DNA of 64,000 bases. Origin: Alkalibacillus almallahensis (GTDB lineage: Bacteria > Bacillota > Bacilli > Bacillales > Alkalibacillaceae). The stretch covers positions 1 through 64,000 of the forward strand of contig NZ_JAASRU010000002.1 of assembly GCF_011761495.1 (NCBI RefSeq). Reading direction: 5' to 3'. Position 1 is the stretch's first letter; each line of letters begins with the position of its first letter. This document shows, in pieces, positions 53,426 to 63,103 of the stretch. The position numbers and the translations under genes were made by a program. The notes beneath the pieces were generated by a model that made no database searches, was not told the DNA's origin, and was given only the letters and a program-made list of their open reading frames with translations.

Positions 53426-53439
53426 GTGTATACATACAC
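53426..53439 (+). promoter_or_regulatory. Perfect 14-base dyad in the citZ leader
   Basis: GTGTAT-AC-ATACAC is symmetrical and is placed about 30 bases after the predicted transcription start, where a roadblock repressor could act. The binding protein is unknown. Confidence 0.4.
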
Positions 53440-53478
53440 GCCATTTGTTTCATTATTCTTTAAAGAAGGAGAGATTCT

Positions 53479-54597
53479 ATGTCTGGCACTAAAGGTCTTG
53501 AAGGAATCGTCGCAACAGAGTCAAAGATTAGTTCAATCATCGACGATAAACTGACATATGTTGGTTATGATATCGATGATTTAACCGAAAATTGTAGTTT
53601 TGAAGAAGTAGTTTATTTATTATGGAATCTTAAATTACCAAATCAAGAGGAATTAGCTTCCTTTAAAGCAGATCTTGCAAAAGAAATGGAAGTTCCTCAA
53701 GGCATTATCGATCATTTGAAATCTTATGATTTATCAACTGTTCATCCAATGGCGGCTGTTCGTACAGCTGTATCGATGCTCGGTTTATATGACAATGAAG
53801 CAGATGAAATGACGGAAGAAGCAAACCGTCGTAAAGCACTTCGTTTACAAGCTAAAATCTCAACAATCGTTACGGCTTTTGCTCGTATTCGTAAAGGTCA
53901 AGAACCAGTAGCACCTAAGAAAGACTTAAACTTTGCTGCGAACTTCTTGTACATGTTAAATGGCAAAGAACCAGAAGATATTGAAGAAGAAGCGTTCAAC
54001 AAAGCACTTGTCCTGCATGCTGACCATGAGTTAAATGCTTCAACATTCACTTCTCGTGTTTGTGTTGCAACCTTATCAGATGTCTATTCAGGTGTTACAG
54101 CAGCTATTGGCGCGTTAAAAGGACCGCTTCATGGTGGCGCAAACGAACGTGTTATGCAAATGTTAAGTGAGATTGGTACTGTAGATAATGCCATTCCTCA
54201 TATTAAAGAGAAATTTGCAAACAAAGAAAAAGTTATGGGAATGGGACACCGTGTCTATGAAAATGGTGACCCACGCGCGAAACACTTACGTGATATGTCT
54301 TACCAATTAACAAACATTACTGGTGAAACGAAATGGTACGACATGTCGGTTAAAATTGAAGAGTTTATTAAAGAAGAAAAAGGTTTACCAGCGAACGTTG
54401 ACTTTTATTCCGCTTCGGTGTACCACAGTTTAGGTATTGATCACGATTTATTCACACCGATTTTTGCGGTTAGTCGTATCTCAGGGTGGTTAGCTCATAT
54501 TCTTGAACAATATTCTGATAACCGACTCATTCGTCCACGTGCTGACTACGTTGGACCTGATAAGCAGAAATTCGTTCCATTAAGCGAACGATCATAA
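53479..54597 (+). CDS. citZ: Citrate synthase CitZ
   Basis: A 372-residue citrate synthase of the small bacterial type that condenses oxaloacetate and acetyl-CoA. Active-site parts are HADHELNASTFTSRV, GPLHGGANERVM, MGMGHRVYENGDPRAKHLRD and VDFYSASVYHSLGID. It opens KGLEGIVATESKISSI, like B. subtilis CitZ. GAAGGAGAG precedes the ATG. It heads a citZ-icd-mdh group, but a strong hairpin follows it, so the downstream genes may be read at lower or separate level. Confidence 0.97.
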   Translation: MSGTKGLEGIVATESKISSIIDDKLTYVGYDIDDLTENCSFEEVVYLLWNLKLPNQEELASFKADLAKEMEVPQGIIDHLKSYDLSTVHPMAAVRTAVSMLGLYDNEADEMTEEANRRKALRLQAKISTIVTAFARIRKGQEPVAPKKDLNFAANFLYMLNGKEPEDIEEEAFNKALVLHADHELNASTFTSRVCVATLSDVYSGVTAAIGALKGPLHGGANERVMQMLSEIGTVDNAIPHIKEKFANKEKVMGMGHRVYENGDPRAKHLRDMSYQLTNITGETKWYDMSVKIEEFIKEEKGLPANVDFYSASVYHSLGIDHDLFTPIFAVSRISGWLAHILEQYSDNRLIRPRADYVGPDKQKFVPLSERS

Positions 54598-54604
54598 AAC
54601 ATTT

Positions 54605-54626
54605 AAAAGCCGGGAAACCGGCTTTT
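54605..54626 (+). terminator. Terminator-like hairpin between citZ and icd
   Basis: A perfect 9-bp stem (54605-54613 with 54618-54626) capped by a GAAA tetraloop and ending in four T. Partial read-through into icd is likely since no clear promoter lies after it. Confidence 0.8.
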
Positions 54627-54674
54627 GTGATGTTGGTTCTTCATAAAACAAGTTATTTATAGGAGGTCATGACA

Positions 54675-55946
54675 TTGACACAAGGTGAAAAAATTACAGT
54701 AGAAAATGGACAAATGAACGTACCAAATCAAGCGGTTATTCCGTTTATCGAAGGTGACGGAACTGGACCTGACATTTGGGCGGCAGCATCACGCGTGCTA
54801 GAAGCAGCTGTTGAGAAAGCTTATAATGGCGAGAAAGGCATTGAGTGGAAAGAAGTTCTTGCTGGACAAAAAGCCAAAGATAACACAGGTGAATGGTTAC
54901 CAGAAGAAACTCTAGATACGATTCGTGACTATAAAGTGGCTATTAAAGGCCCATTAACAACACCAGTTGGTGGCGGTATTCGTTCATTAAACGTGGCGCT
55001 ACGTCAAGAATTAGACTTATTTACTTGTCTTCGTCCTGTACGTCATTTCACAGGTGTTCCATCCCCTGTTAAAAAGCCAGAAGATGTTGACATGCAAATC
55101 TTCCGTGAGAACACAGAAGATATTTATGCAGGTATTGAATGGGAAGAAGGAACAGACGATGTGAAGAAAGTGGTCGATTTCGTCCGTAATGAAATGGGCG
55201 TTGATAAGATCCGTTTCCCTGAAACATCAGGAATTGGTATTAAGCCTGTATCAAAAGAAGGTACTGAGCGTTTAGTACGTTCTGCTATTGATTATGCCTT
55301 AAATGAAGGTAAACAAAGTGTGACACTCGTTCATAAAGGTAACATCATGAAGTTCACAGAAGGTTCTTTCAAAGCCTGGGGTTATGATCTTGCTGAGCGT
55401 GAATATGGTGACAAAGTATTCACTTGGAGAGAATATGACAAGATCACAGACGAAAAAGGTCGTGACGCTGCCGATCAAGCAGAGAAAGAAGCTGTAGATG
55501 CAGGTAAGATTGTGGTTAAAGATGCGATCGCTGATATCTTCTTACAACAAATTCTAACTCGTCCGAAAGAGTTTGATGTTGTTGCGACAATGAACTTAAA
55601 TGGTGACTATATTTCTGATGCGCTAGCTGCGCAAGTTGGCGGTATTGGTATTGCACCAGGTGCGAATATTAATTACGAATCAGGTCATGCAATTTTTGAA
55701 GCAACACATGGTACAGCTCCTAAATATGCTGGTCAAGATAAGGTGAACCCATCTTCTGTTATCCTATCAGGTACATTAATGCTTGATCATTTAGGTTGGC
55801 GTGAAGCTAGTGAATTAATTCATAAAGCAATGGATAAAACTATTGGTAGCAAAGTGGTCACTTATGACTTCGCTCGTCTTATGGACGGTGCAACAGAAGT
55901 GAAATGCTCTGAATTTGCTGATGAATTAATTAAAAACATGGACTAA
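54675..55946 (+). CDS. icd: NADP-dependent isocitrate dehydrogenase Icd
   Basis: A 423-residue enzyme, equal to B. subtilis Icd, making 2-oxoglutarate. [32 protein letters not shown] (the serine that is phosphorylated in E. coli lies here), [34 protein letters not shown] and [11 protein letters not shown] are conserved. The TTG at 54675 is preferred: AGGAGG is 8 bases before it and [11 protein letters not shown] matches the known N-terminus. The ATG two codons earlier is only 2 bases from AGGAGG. mdh follows after 24 bases. Confidence 0.96.
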   Translation: MTQGEKITVENGQMNVPNQAVIPFIEGDGTGPDIWAAASRVLEAAVEKAYNGEKGIEWKEVLAGQKAKDNTGEWLPEETLDTIRDYKVAIKGPLTTPVGGGIRSLNVALRQELDLFTCLRPVRHFTGVPSPVKKPEDVDMQIFRENTEDIYAGIEWEEGTDDVKKVVDFVRNEMGVDKIRFPETSGIGIKPVSKEGTERLVRSAIDYALNEGKQSVTLVHKGNIMKFTEGSFKAWGYDLAEREYGDKVFTWREYDKITDEKGRDAADQAEKEAVDAGKIVVKDAIADIFLQQILTRPKEFDVVATMNLNGDYISDALAAQVGGIGIAPGANINYESGHAIFEATHGTAPKYAGQDKVNPSSVILSGTLMLDHLGWREASELIHKAMDKTIGSKVVTYDFARLMDGATEVKCSEFADELIKNMD

Positions 55947-55970
55947 TTACGTTCACTAAGGAGGAGTTCA

Positions 55971-56918
55971 ATGCCTATTAAACGTCGAAAAGTATCGGTT
56001 ATTGGAGCAGGATTTACCGGAGCGACAACTGCGCTCATGACAGCTCAAAAAGAATTAGCTGATGTCGTCTTAGTTGATATCCCTGATATGGAAGACCCAA
56101 CTAAAGGAAAAGCTTTAGATATGTTAGAAGCTAGCCCTGTCCAAGGGTTTGATGCCAATGTAGTGGGAACGTCAAACTATGAAGATACAGCTGGTTCGGA
56201 TGTTGTTGTTATTACGGCTGGTATTGCACGTAAGCCAGGCATGAGTCGTGATGATTTAGTTGCAACGAATGCGAAAATCATGCAACAAGTTACTGAACAA
56301 GTAGTTAAACATTCACCCGATTGTTATATTCTTGTTTTAACTAACCCAGTTGATGCGATGACATATGCTGTTTATAAACAGTCTGGCTTTCCAAAAAATC
56401 GTGTGATTGGGCAATCAGGTGTCCTTGATACAGCCCGCTTTAGAACGTTTATCGCGCAAGAATTAAATGTGTCTGTTAAAGATGTGACAGGCTTTGTTTT
56501 AGGTGGTCATGGTGATGATATGGTTCCTATGCTACGTTACTCATCGGTAGGTGGAGTACCTGTCGAATCCCTAATTTCTAAAGAACGCCTTGATGAAATT
56601 GTTGATCGAACACGTAAAGGTGGAGGAGAAATCGTTGGCTTACTCGGCAATGGTTCAGCTTACTATGCACCTGCAGCATCTATTACTGAAATGGTAGAAG
56701 CTGTATTAAAAGATCAACGCCGAATTTTACCTGCAATTGCTTATCTTGAAGGTGAATATGGTTATCAAGATATGTATTTAGGTGTTCCAACCATCCTTGG
56801 TGGCGACGGTATTGAACAAGTCATTGAACTTGAATTAACTCAAGATGAACAATCACAATTAGATCAATCGGCTGAATCCGTACGACATGTGATGAATGTT
56901 TTAGATGAACAAGAATAG
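55971..56918 (+). CDS. mdh: Malate dehydrogenase Mdh (LDH-like)
   Basis: A 315-residue NAD-dependent malate dehydrogenase of the LDH-like type found in Bacillus. Nucleotide loop [21 protein letters not shown] with the NAD-selecting acid, [16 protein letters not shown] with the active-site loop arginines, [11 protein letters not shown], and [13 protein letters not shown] with the catalytic His. It completes the citZ-icd-mdh branch. AAGGAGGAG precedes the ATG. A strong terminator follows. Confidence 0.96.
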   Translation: MPIKRRKVSVIGAGFTGATTALMTAQKELADVVLVDIPDMEDPTKGKALDMLEASPVQGFDANVVGTSNYEDTAGSDVVVITAGIARKPGMSRDDLVATNAKIMQQVTEQVVKHSPDCYILVLTNPVDAMTYAVYKQSGFPKNRVIGQSGVLDTARFRTFIAQELNVSVKDVTGFVLGGHGDDMVPMLRYSSVGGVPVESLISKERLDEIVDRTRKGGGEIVGLLGNGSAYYAPAASITEMVEAVLKDQRRILPAIAYLEGEYGYQDMYLGVPTILGGDGIEQVIELELTQDEQSQLDQSAESVRHVMNVLDEQE

Positions 56919-56920
56919 TC

Positions 56921-56952
56921 AAAAGCTCGGGATAATATTATCCCGAGCTTTT
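56921..56952 (+). terminator. Terminator of citZ-icd-mdh
   Basis: A perfect 32-base palindrome (56921-56952) ending in a T-run. Confidence 0.92.
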
Positions 56953-57037
56953 TATATTTTATATCCGTAAAAGTTTAATATTGAATGACAATACTAACAA
57001 CGTGCATCAATAAAGCTAACTTTTTAAGCCAGCCTAC

Positions 57038-57046
57038 TGTTATAAT
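57038..57046 (+). promoter_or_regulatory. Extended -10 promoter of phoPR
   Basis: TGTTATAAT about 65 bases before the phoP start; the -35 region is poor. No clear Pho-box repeat was seen around it. Confidence 0.5.
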
Positions 57047-57111
57047 GTTATATTTTTTTATAAGATAGAGGTAGGTTATTAAGAGAATGGGGATAAGGAG
57101 CTGGATTGTTA

Positions 57112-57798
57112 ATGAGTAAAAGCATCTTAATTGTGGATGATGAACTATCGATCACAACTTTAATAGACCATCATTTAAGTGAAGAAGGGTTTAACACAAC
57201 TGTTGTACATGACGGACAGTCGGCATTAGAACAATTACATCATCATACTTATGAATTAGTTGTTTTAGACTTAATGCTCCCAGAAATGGATGGTGTGGAT
57301 GTCTGTCAGCAGATGCGTGATCAGCAAAATTACACACCCGTTATCATGTTAACAGCAAAAGGTGAAGAAGAAGATAAAATTGCAGGCTTAAATGTTGGGG
57401 CTGATGATTACATGACTAAACCATTCAGTCCTAAAGAGTTAATCGCAAGAATTCATGCCGTGTTAAGACGTTTTGAAACACCTACGACAAATCAAAATGG
57501 ACCTATACGAATCCATGACTTTTCGATTTATGAAGATTATTATGAAGTATATAAACAAGACGAACTGGTCAATTTTACACAGAAGGAATTTGAACTCTTA
57601 TTATATTTGGCTAAGCAACCAGGGAAACCGGTAAGTCGAGATGTGTTATTGAAAGATATCTGGGACTTTGAATATATGGGTGATACACGTATGGTTGATG
57701 TTCATATCAGCCACCTACGCGAAAAGTTAGAAGATAATCCCAAGAAACCGAGCTTAATTAAAACGGTTCGGGGTGTTGGGTATAAAATTGAGGGATGA
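57112..57798 (+). CDS. phoP: Response regulator PhoP
   Basis: A 228-residue OmpR-family response regulator. Receiver domain with acidic pocket VDDE (9-12), phospho-acceptor Asp53 in LVVLDLMLPEMDG and TAKGEEEDKIAGLNVGADDY with KPFSP. The C-terminal winged helix has FTQKEFELLLYLAKQPGKPV and DTRMVDVHISHLREKLE. By locus (mdh-phoP-phoR-polA) it is the phosphate-starvation regulator. A TTG start at 57106 is closer to AAGGAG, but the ATG at 57112 gives the family N-terminus. It overlaps phoR by 4 bases. Confidence 0.93.
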   Translation: MSKSILIVDDELSITTLIDHHLSEEGFNTTVVHDGQSALEQLHHHTYELVVLDLMLPEMDGVDVCQQMRDQQNYTPVIMLTAKGEEEDKIAGLNVGADDYMTKPFSPKELIARIHAVLRRFETPTTNQNGPIRIHDFSIYEDYYEVYKQDELVNFTQKEFELLLYLAKQPGKPVSRDVLLKDIWDFEYMGDTRMVDVHISHLREKLEDNPKKPSLIKTVRGVGYKIEG

Positions 57799-59501
57799 AT
57801 GTGAAAACGATCATCGAAAAAAGAACCATTTTTCTCTATATTATTTTCAGTATCGTTATGATTGTCGTGATTGGTTTATTATTTGATCAAATCGCTCGTT
57901 TCTACGTAAATGCTGCATATGAAGATCAGCTGATCAATGAGGGGCAATATATAGCAGAACAGCTCGAAGAAACTTCAACTGATCAAATACAAAGCACAAT
58001 AGATGAATACAGTGAACAGTTTAATTTAGATTTATTTTATAACAATCAAAATGAAGGTCGTATTTTACATACTTTTAGTAATCGCGACTTAAGCGTGCTT
58101 CAAACGGTTCGATCCAATACTGGAAATACAGGAGAATTTGTTTTAATTGAAAATCGCTTATTAACCAACTACTCACTTGGCGAAAATGAGTCATTATCCG
58201 TTATGACGGAATCATTACCACTTTCTGCATTGACGAGAACAGTGTGGTGGACTGTGTTATTTGTCTCATTATTTACAATTATTTTGTTATGGCGCTTTGG
58301 TGCACGTATTCATGATAGTTATGTGAAACCTGTCATTCGCGCAACAGAAACATCAAAAGAATTAGCAAATGGGAATTATGATGCGCGAGTTGAAGAATTA
58401 CCGTATGGGGTCGCCTCACAATTAGGACAATTGGTGAACCGTTTAGGACGTCATTTGCAGTATATAACTAATAAATATGAGAACCAAAACAGTCGTCTCA
58501 AAACAGTTGTTAATAATATGGAAAGTGGCGTGTTGTTAATTAACGAAAAAGGAATGACACGATTAGTTAACGAGGCGTTTCTAAGTCAATTCACGACGCA
58601 TGATATTCCAGTGATTGGCGAGGTCTATTATGATGTTATAAACCAAGAAGAGATTAATCAATTAATTCAACGGGCTATTTTTATGGAATCAAGATGGCAG
58701 GAGACTATAGAGCTAGCAGATGGTCGTTTTTTTGAAATTTATATAGCTCCTATTAAAAGCCAAGAAGACGAATGGCGTGGCGTTGTTATAGTGACGCATG
58801 AAATAACGGAATTAAAACGATTAGAACGAGTTCGTAAAGACTTCGTCGCGAACGTATCACATGAATTAAAAACACCTGTTACATCTATTCATGGTTTCGC
58901 GGAAACATTGTTGGACAATTCGCAAATGGACCGGGCCAAGCAGGAACAATTCTTAACGATTATAAAGAAAGAAAGTAACCGATTAAATATACTTGTCCAA
59001 GATTTATTGGATTTATCAGTGTTAGAAAAGGATAGCTATACATTAACGATTTCACAGTTTCCTGTTCACGATATAGTTGAAGATGTTCATGCGGTGGTCA
59101 AAGAATCCATTCAAAGCAATGAATTAAAATTCAATAGTCATTATGATCGTCAATTAATGGTTAAAGCTGATTATTATCGACTCTATCAGTTGTTGCTCAA
59201 TTTAATTCATAATTCTATTCAATATACGTCTGAAGGTGGGGCAATTGACCTTCGTTTATTTGAAGAAGAGGAACAGGTTGTAATCGAAGTTGAAGATACG
59301 GGGATTGGCATTCCAGAATCTGCACATGATCGTATTTTTGAACGCTTTTACCGTGTTGATAAGGCACGGAGTCGTCATTCTGGCGGTACAGGGTTAGGCT
59401 TGTCTATTGTTAAACATATCGTTGAAGTACATGAAGGATCAATCGAAATTGACAGTGAAGAAGATGAAGGAACGACCATCAGAATTAAGATTCCGCAATA
59501 A
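57795..59501 (+). CDS. phoR: Sensor histidine kinase PhoR
   Basis: A 568-residue membrane kinase. Two helices (about 10-35 and 150-172) flank an external sensor domain. HAMP (about 172-228), PAS (about 235-345), then a dimerisation domain with the phospho-accepting His in FVANVSHELKTPVTSIHGFA, and an ATPase domain with LLNLIHNSIQYT, VEDTGIGIPE and HSGGTGLGLSIVKHIV. It phosphorylates PhoP. The ATG overlaps the phoP stop; a GTG two codons later has a slightly better distance from GAGGG and is also possible. Confidence 0.93.
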   Translation: MNVKTIIEKRTIFLYIIFSIVMIVVIGLLFDQIARFYVNAAYEDQLINEGQYIAEQLEETSTDQIQSTIDEYSEQFNLDLFYNNQNEGRILHTFSNRDLSVLQTVRSNTGNTGEFVLIENRLLTNYSLGENESLSVMTESLPLSALTRTVWWTVLFVSLFTIILLWRFGARIHDSYVKPVIRATETSKELANGNYDARVEELPYGVASQLGQLVNRLGRHLQYITNKYENQNSRLKTVVNNMESGVLLINEKGMTRLVNEAFLSQFTTHDIPVIGEVYYDVINQEEINQLIQRAIFMESRWQETIELADGRFFEIYIAPIKSQEDEWRGVVIVTHEITELKRLERVRKDFVANVSHELKTPVTSIHGFAETLLDNSQMDRAKQEQFLTIIKKESNRLNILVQDLLDLSVLEKDSYTLTISQFPVHDIVEDVHAVVKESIQSNELKFNSHYDRQLMVKADYYRLYQLLLNLIHNSIQYTSEGGAIDLRLFEEEEQVVIEVEDTGIGIPESAHDRIFERFYRVDKARSRHSGGTGLGLSIVKHIVEVHEGSIEIDSEEDEGTTIRIKIPQ

Positions 59502-59513
59502 ATGGATGAAGTT

Positions 59514-59522
59514 TGTTATAAT
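59514..59522 (+). promoter_or_regulatory. Possible separate promoter of polA
   Basis: TGTTATAAT, a full extended -10, sits 50 bases before the polA start. polA could thus be made independently of phoPR. Confidence 0.5.
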
Positions 59523-59571
59523 TTAAGTACGAATGATTAAACGGAATGTAATAGAAGTAAGAGGTGTTTTC

Positions 59572-62193
59572 ATGGCAAAAGAATTAGTGTTAATCGATGG
59601 TAATAGTATTCTGTATCGCTCATTTTTTGCATTACCTTTATTAAGTAATGACCAAGGTGTTCATACGAATGCAGTATTTGGCTTTACAAAGATGTTGCTG
59701 AAAGTATTTGAAGATCATGATCCTTCCCATCTATTAGTGGCATTTGATGCGGGGAAGACGACATTTAGACACGAAACGTATCAAGATTATAAAGGTGGAC
59801 GACAGAAGACGCCACCTGAACTTTCGGAACAATTTCCTATCGTTCGTGAAATTCTTGATGCATTTGGTGTGAAATATTATGAACTGGATCAATATGAAGC
59901 AGATGACATCATTGGAACGATCGTCAAGGAAGCTGACCAAGCAGAACAAGAAACCATTGTTTATTCAGGTGATAAAGATTTATTACAGTTGGCATCTAAT
60001 CATACAACAGTTTCTCTGACGCGTAAGGGAATTAGTGAAATTGAAGCATTCTCACCTGAAACAATTCAGGAGAAGATGGGGATCACAAAAGAACAAATTA
60101 TCGATTTAAAAGCTTTGATGGGTGACGCATCGGATAACATCCCTGGTGTTCCAGGTGTCGGTGAAAAGACAGCTGTAAAGTTACTACAACAATTTGATAC
60201 CGTAGAAGAGCTTTATGACCATTTAGATGACGTTTCTGGGAAAAAATTAAAAGAAAAATTAGAAGCTAATAAAGATGAAGCTTTAATGAGTAAACAACTG
60301 GTAACGATTAAACAAGATTCACCGATTGAGATTTCGTTAACAGATTTACAGTATGACGGTTATGATACACGTGATGTCATGCAAGTATTTAAAACATATG
60401 GTTTTCAATCATTAATCGGTGATGTTGAGGGCGAAAGTGATGAGACATATGAAGCGATTGATTATCATGTGATTGAAGATTTTTCAGCAGTTGATACAGA
60501 TGGTGAAATGAACGTCCTTTATATGGAAATGTTAGATGATAATTACCACGAAGGTGACATTATTGGATTTGGTCTTGTTAATCAGCATGGCCATTTCTTA
60601 CTGAAGTCTTCTATTTTGGATGACACTAATTTTCAAGCGTTTTTAGAGGATCCTAAGCAACCTAAAACTGTATTTAATCAAAAAGCATTGCTAGTCGCAC
60701 TAAATTGGCGTGATATAGAATTGCAAGGTGTGACATTTGATTTACAATTAGCTGCTTATATTGCCAATCCTTCAAGCCATGACGGAGACATTACATCGAT
60801 TGCTCATCATTATCAAGTGAATGATGTCTCTTATGATGAAGAAATCTACGGTAAAGGAGCTAAGCAACACCTGCCAGACACAGAGACCTACTATGGCCAT
60901 ATCGTTAGAAAAGCAGATGCAGGCTATCGATTACACCAACGTTTAAACGAAGAGTTAGTTCAAAACGAACAAGAAGCCCTTTATTACCAGTTAGAAATGC
61001 CTCTATCTAGAATTTTAGGCAATATGGAATATACAGGGGTTAAAATTGATGTTGAACGTCTAAAGGATATGAACGAGAATCTAACAACGCGTTTAGATGA
61101 AATAGAAAGTCGGATTCACGAGCTGGCTGGGTCTGAATTTAATATAAACTCGCCGAAACAGTTAGGTAAGGTTTTATTTGAGGACTTAGAATTACCTGTG
61201 ATTAAAAAGACTAAAACAGGTTACTCAACATCTGCTGATGTCTTAGAGAAACTTCAGCATGAGCATGAAATTGTTGATCAAATTTTACATTACCGTCAAT
61301 TATCGAAGCTTCAATCAACTTTTATAGAAGGTTTAATTAAAGTTGTTCATGAAGATAATCACAAGATCCATACACGATTTAATCAAGTATTAACTCAGAC
61401 AGGGCGCTTAAGCTCAGTGGAACCTAACTTGCAAAACATTCCGATTCGATTGGAAGAGGGACGTAAAATTAGACAAGCTTTTATTCCATCACAACAAGAC
61501 TCTGTACTGTTTGCAGCTGATTACTCCCAAATTGAATTACGAGTGTTAGCTCATATCGCTGGAGATGAGAAATTAATCGAAGCTTTCAATAATGGTAAGG
61601 ATATTCATACTCAAACAGCTATGGATGTATTTGATGTTAAAGAGGATGACATAGATGACTTAATGCGTCGTCAAGCGAAGGCAGTTAATTTTGGAATTGT
61701 TTATGGGATTAGTGATTATGGCTTAAGTCAGAACTTAGGAATTTCACGTAAAGAAGCGGGACAGTTCATCCAGAAGTATTTCGAAAGTTATCCAGGTGTA
61801 AAAGAATACATGGATGATATCGTGACCAAAGCGAAACGGGATGGTTATGTTGAAACCATCATGAAGCGTCGACGTTATTTACCAGATATTAATAGTCGTA
61901 ATTTTAATAAGCGGAGTTTTGCAGAACGTACCGCAATGAATTCACCGATCCAGGGAAGTGCAGCAGATATTATCAAACAAGCAATGATTGACGTTACGAA
62001 TCAGTTAAATGAATCAGATATTGAAGCTACCATGTTATTACAAGTTCATGATGAGTTAATTTTTGAAGTTAAAAAAGATGATATTGAACAATTACAATCA
62101 ATCGTGAAAGAAGCGATGGAACAGACGATTGATTTATCTGTGCCATTAACTGTAGATTATGCTTATGGCGAAACATGGTATGATGCGAAGTAG
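59572..62193 (+). CDS. polA: DNA polymerase I PolA
   Basis: An 873-residue polymerase I used in repair and Okazaki processing. The 5'-3' exonuclease domain (1 to about 290) has LIDGNSILYRSFFALP, QYEADDIIGT, YSGDKDLLQL and GDASDNIPGVPGVGEKTA. The middle 3'-5' exonuclease-like domain lacks the catalytic DED residues (YMEMLDD..FGL), as in Bacillus PolA, so proofreading is likely absent. The polymerase domain has ADYSQIELRVLAHIAGD, RRQAKAVNFGIVYGISDYGL and QVHDELIFEV. The ATG at 59572 follows AAGAGGTG; the frame opens 13 codons earlier. Confidence 0.95.
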   Translation: MAKELVLIDGNSILYRSFFALPLLSNDQGVHTNAVFGFTKMLLKVFEDHDPSHLLVAFDAGKTTFRHETYQDYKGGRQKTPPELSEQFPIVREILDAFGVKYYELDQYEADDIIGTIVKEADQAEQETIVYSGDKDLLQLASNHTTVSLTRKGISEIEAFSPETIQEKMGITKEQIIDLKALMGDASDNIPGVPGVGEKTAVKLLQQFDTVEELYDHLDDVSGKKLKEKLEANKDEALMSKQLVTIKQDSPIEISLTDLQYDGYDTRDVMQVFKTYGFQSLIGDVEGESDETYEAIDYHVIEDFSAVDTDGEMNVLYMEMLDDNYHEGDIIGFGLVNQHGHFLLKSSILDDTNFQAFLEDPKQPKTVFNQKALLVALNWRDIELQGVTFDLQLAAYIANPSSHDGDITSIAHHYQVNDVSYDEEIYGKGAKQHLPDTETYYGHIVRKADAGYRLHQRLNEELVQNEQEALYYQLEMPLSRILGNMEYTGVKIDVERLKDMNENLTTRLDEIESRIHELAGSEFNINSPKQLGKVLFEDLELPVIKKTKTGYSTSADVLEKLQHEHEIVDQILHYRQLSKLQSTFIEGLIKVVHEDNHKIHTRFNQVLTQTGRLSSVEPNLQNIPIRLEEGRKIRQAFIPSQQDSVLFAADYSQIELRVLAHIAGDEKLIEAFNNGKDIHTQTAMDVFDVKEDDIDDLMRRQAKAVNFGIVYGISDYGLSQNLGISRKEAGQFIQKYFESYPGVKEYMDDIVTKAKRDGYVETIMKRRRYLPDINSRNFNKRSFAERTAMNSPIQGSAADIIKQAMIDVTNQLNESDIEATMLLQVHDELIFEVKKDDIEQLQSIVKEAMEQTIDLSVPLTVDYAYGETWYDAK

Positions 62194-62208
62194 AAAAGGG
62201 GAAGAAGC

Positions 62209-63042
62209 ATGCCAGAACTACCTGAAGTAGAAACCATTCGACGAACATTAGAACAATTAGTTGTGGGTAGAACGATTACAGATTTAACAGTTTATTATCC
62301 AGGAATTATTAAAGAGCCAGATGATCAAAATCAATTCAAGACCGTTTTAACGGGTCAAAAAATCGAATCAATCGACCGTTTAGGCAAGTTTTTATTATTT
62401 CAACTAACGGATGATGCATTAGTCTCACATTTAAGAATGGAAGGTAAATATGGTGTTTATCATAAGAATGATCCGCTAGAACCCCATACCCATATTGCCT
62501 TTCATTTGGACGGCGACAAGGAATTACGCTATAAGGATGTTCGTAAGTTTGGCACCATGCATGTGAAGCCCAAAGGAACGGAACTAACGACACCGCCTAT
62601 TAGTAAATTAGGAGTTGAACCTTTTAGCGAAGCATTTACAGTGGAATATCTATACGACCGATTACAAAAAACCACACGTTTGATAAAACCAACTTTATTA
62701 GATCAATCAATTGTGACAGGTCTAGGTAATATTTATGTTGATGAGGTATTGTTTTATAGCCGATTGCATCCAGAACGAGTAGCCCATACTATCACGTATC
62801 AAGAATGCGAAGCGTTACATCAAGCTATTGTAACGGTTTTAACACGTGCCATTGAAAAAGGAGGCACATCGATAAGAACTTATTTAAATTCGATTGGAGA
62901 AATTGGGCTGTTTCAGTTAGAGTTAGCTGTCTATGACCAGACGGATCAGCCTTGTGTTTCCTGTCATCAACCTATTGTTAAAACAAAAATTGGTGGTCGT
63001 GGTACACACTTCTGCCCGAACTGTCAGCCGATGACTGAATAA
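62209..63042 (+). CDS. mutM: Formamidopyrimidine-DNA glycosylase MutM (Fpg)
   Basis: A 277-residue DNA repair glycosylase that removes 8-oxoguanine. It begins PELPEVETIRR, exposing the catalytic Pro after Met removal and Glu3. Lys in DRLGKFLLF and the H2TH region with LDQSIVTGLGNIYVDEVLF are conserved. The C-terminal zinc finger is CVSCHQP...CPNCQ. It is 15 bases downstream of polA with AAAAGGGGAAG before the ATG, so it is in the same operon. Confidence 0.96.
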   Translation: MPELPEVETIRRTLEQLVVGRTITDLTVYYPGIIKEPDDQNQFKTVLTGQKIESIDRLGKFLLFQLTDDALVSHLRMEGKYGVYHKNDPLEPHTHIAFHLDGDKELRYKDVRKFGTMHVKPKGTELTTPPISKLGVEPFSEAFTVEYLYDRLQKTTRLIKPTLLDQSIVTGLGNIYVDEVLFYSRLHPERVAHTITYQECEALHQAIVTVLTRAIEKGGTSIRTYLNSIGEIGLFQLELAVYDQTDQPCVSCHQPIVKTKIGGRGTHFCPNCQPMTE

Positions 63043-63050
63043 CAGGCGAT

Positions 63051-63100
63051 AAGCTCTTTTCATAAGATATGGTGACGCCCTATTATGAAAGGAGCTTTTT
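63051..63100 (+). terminator. Terminator-like stem that covers the ytaF ribosome-binding site
   Basis: A 15-bp stem with one G-T pair (63051-63065 with 63083-63097) and a 17-base loop, ending in five T. Its 3' arm contains AAAGGAG (63088-63094), the ytaF ribosome-binding site. It may end the mutM transcript or limit ytaF translation. Confidence 0.75.
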
Positions 63101-63103
63101 CAG

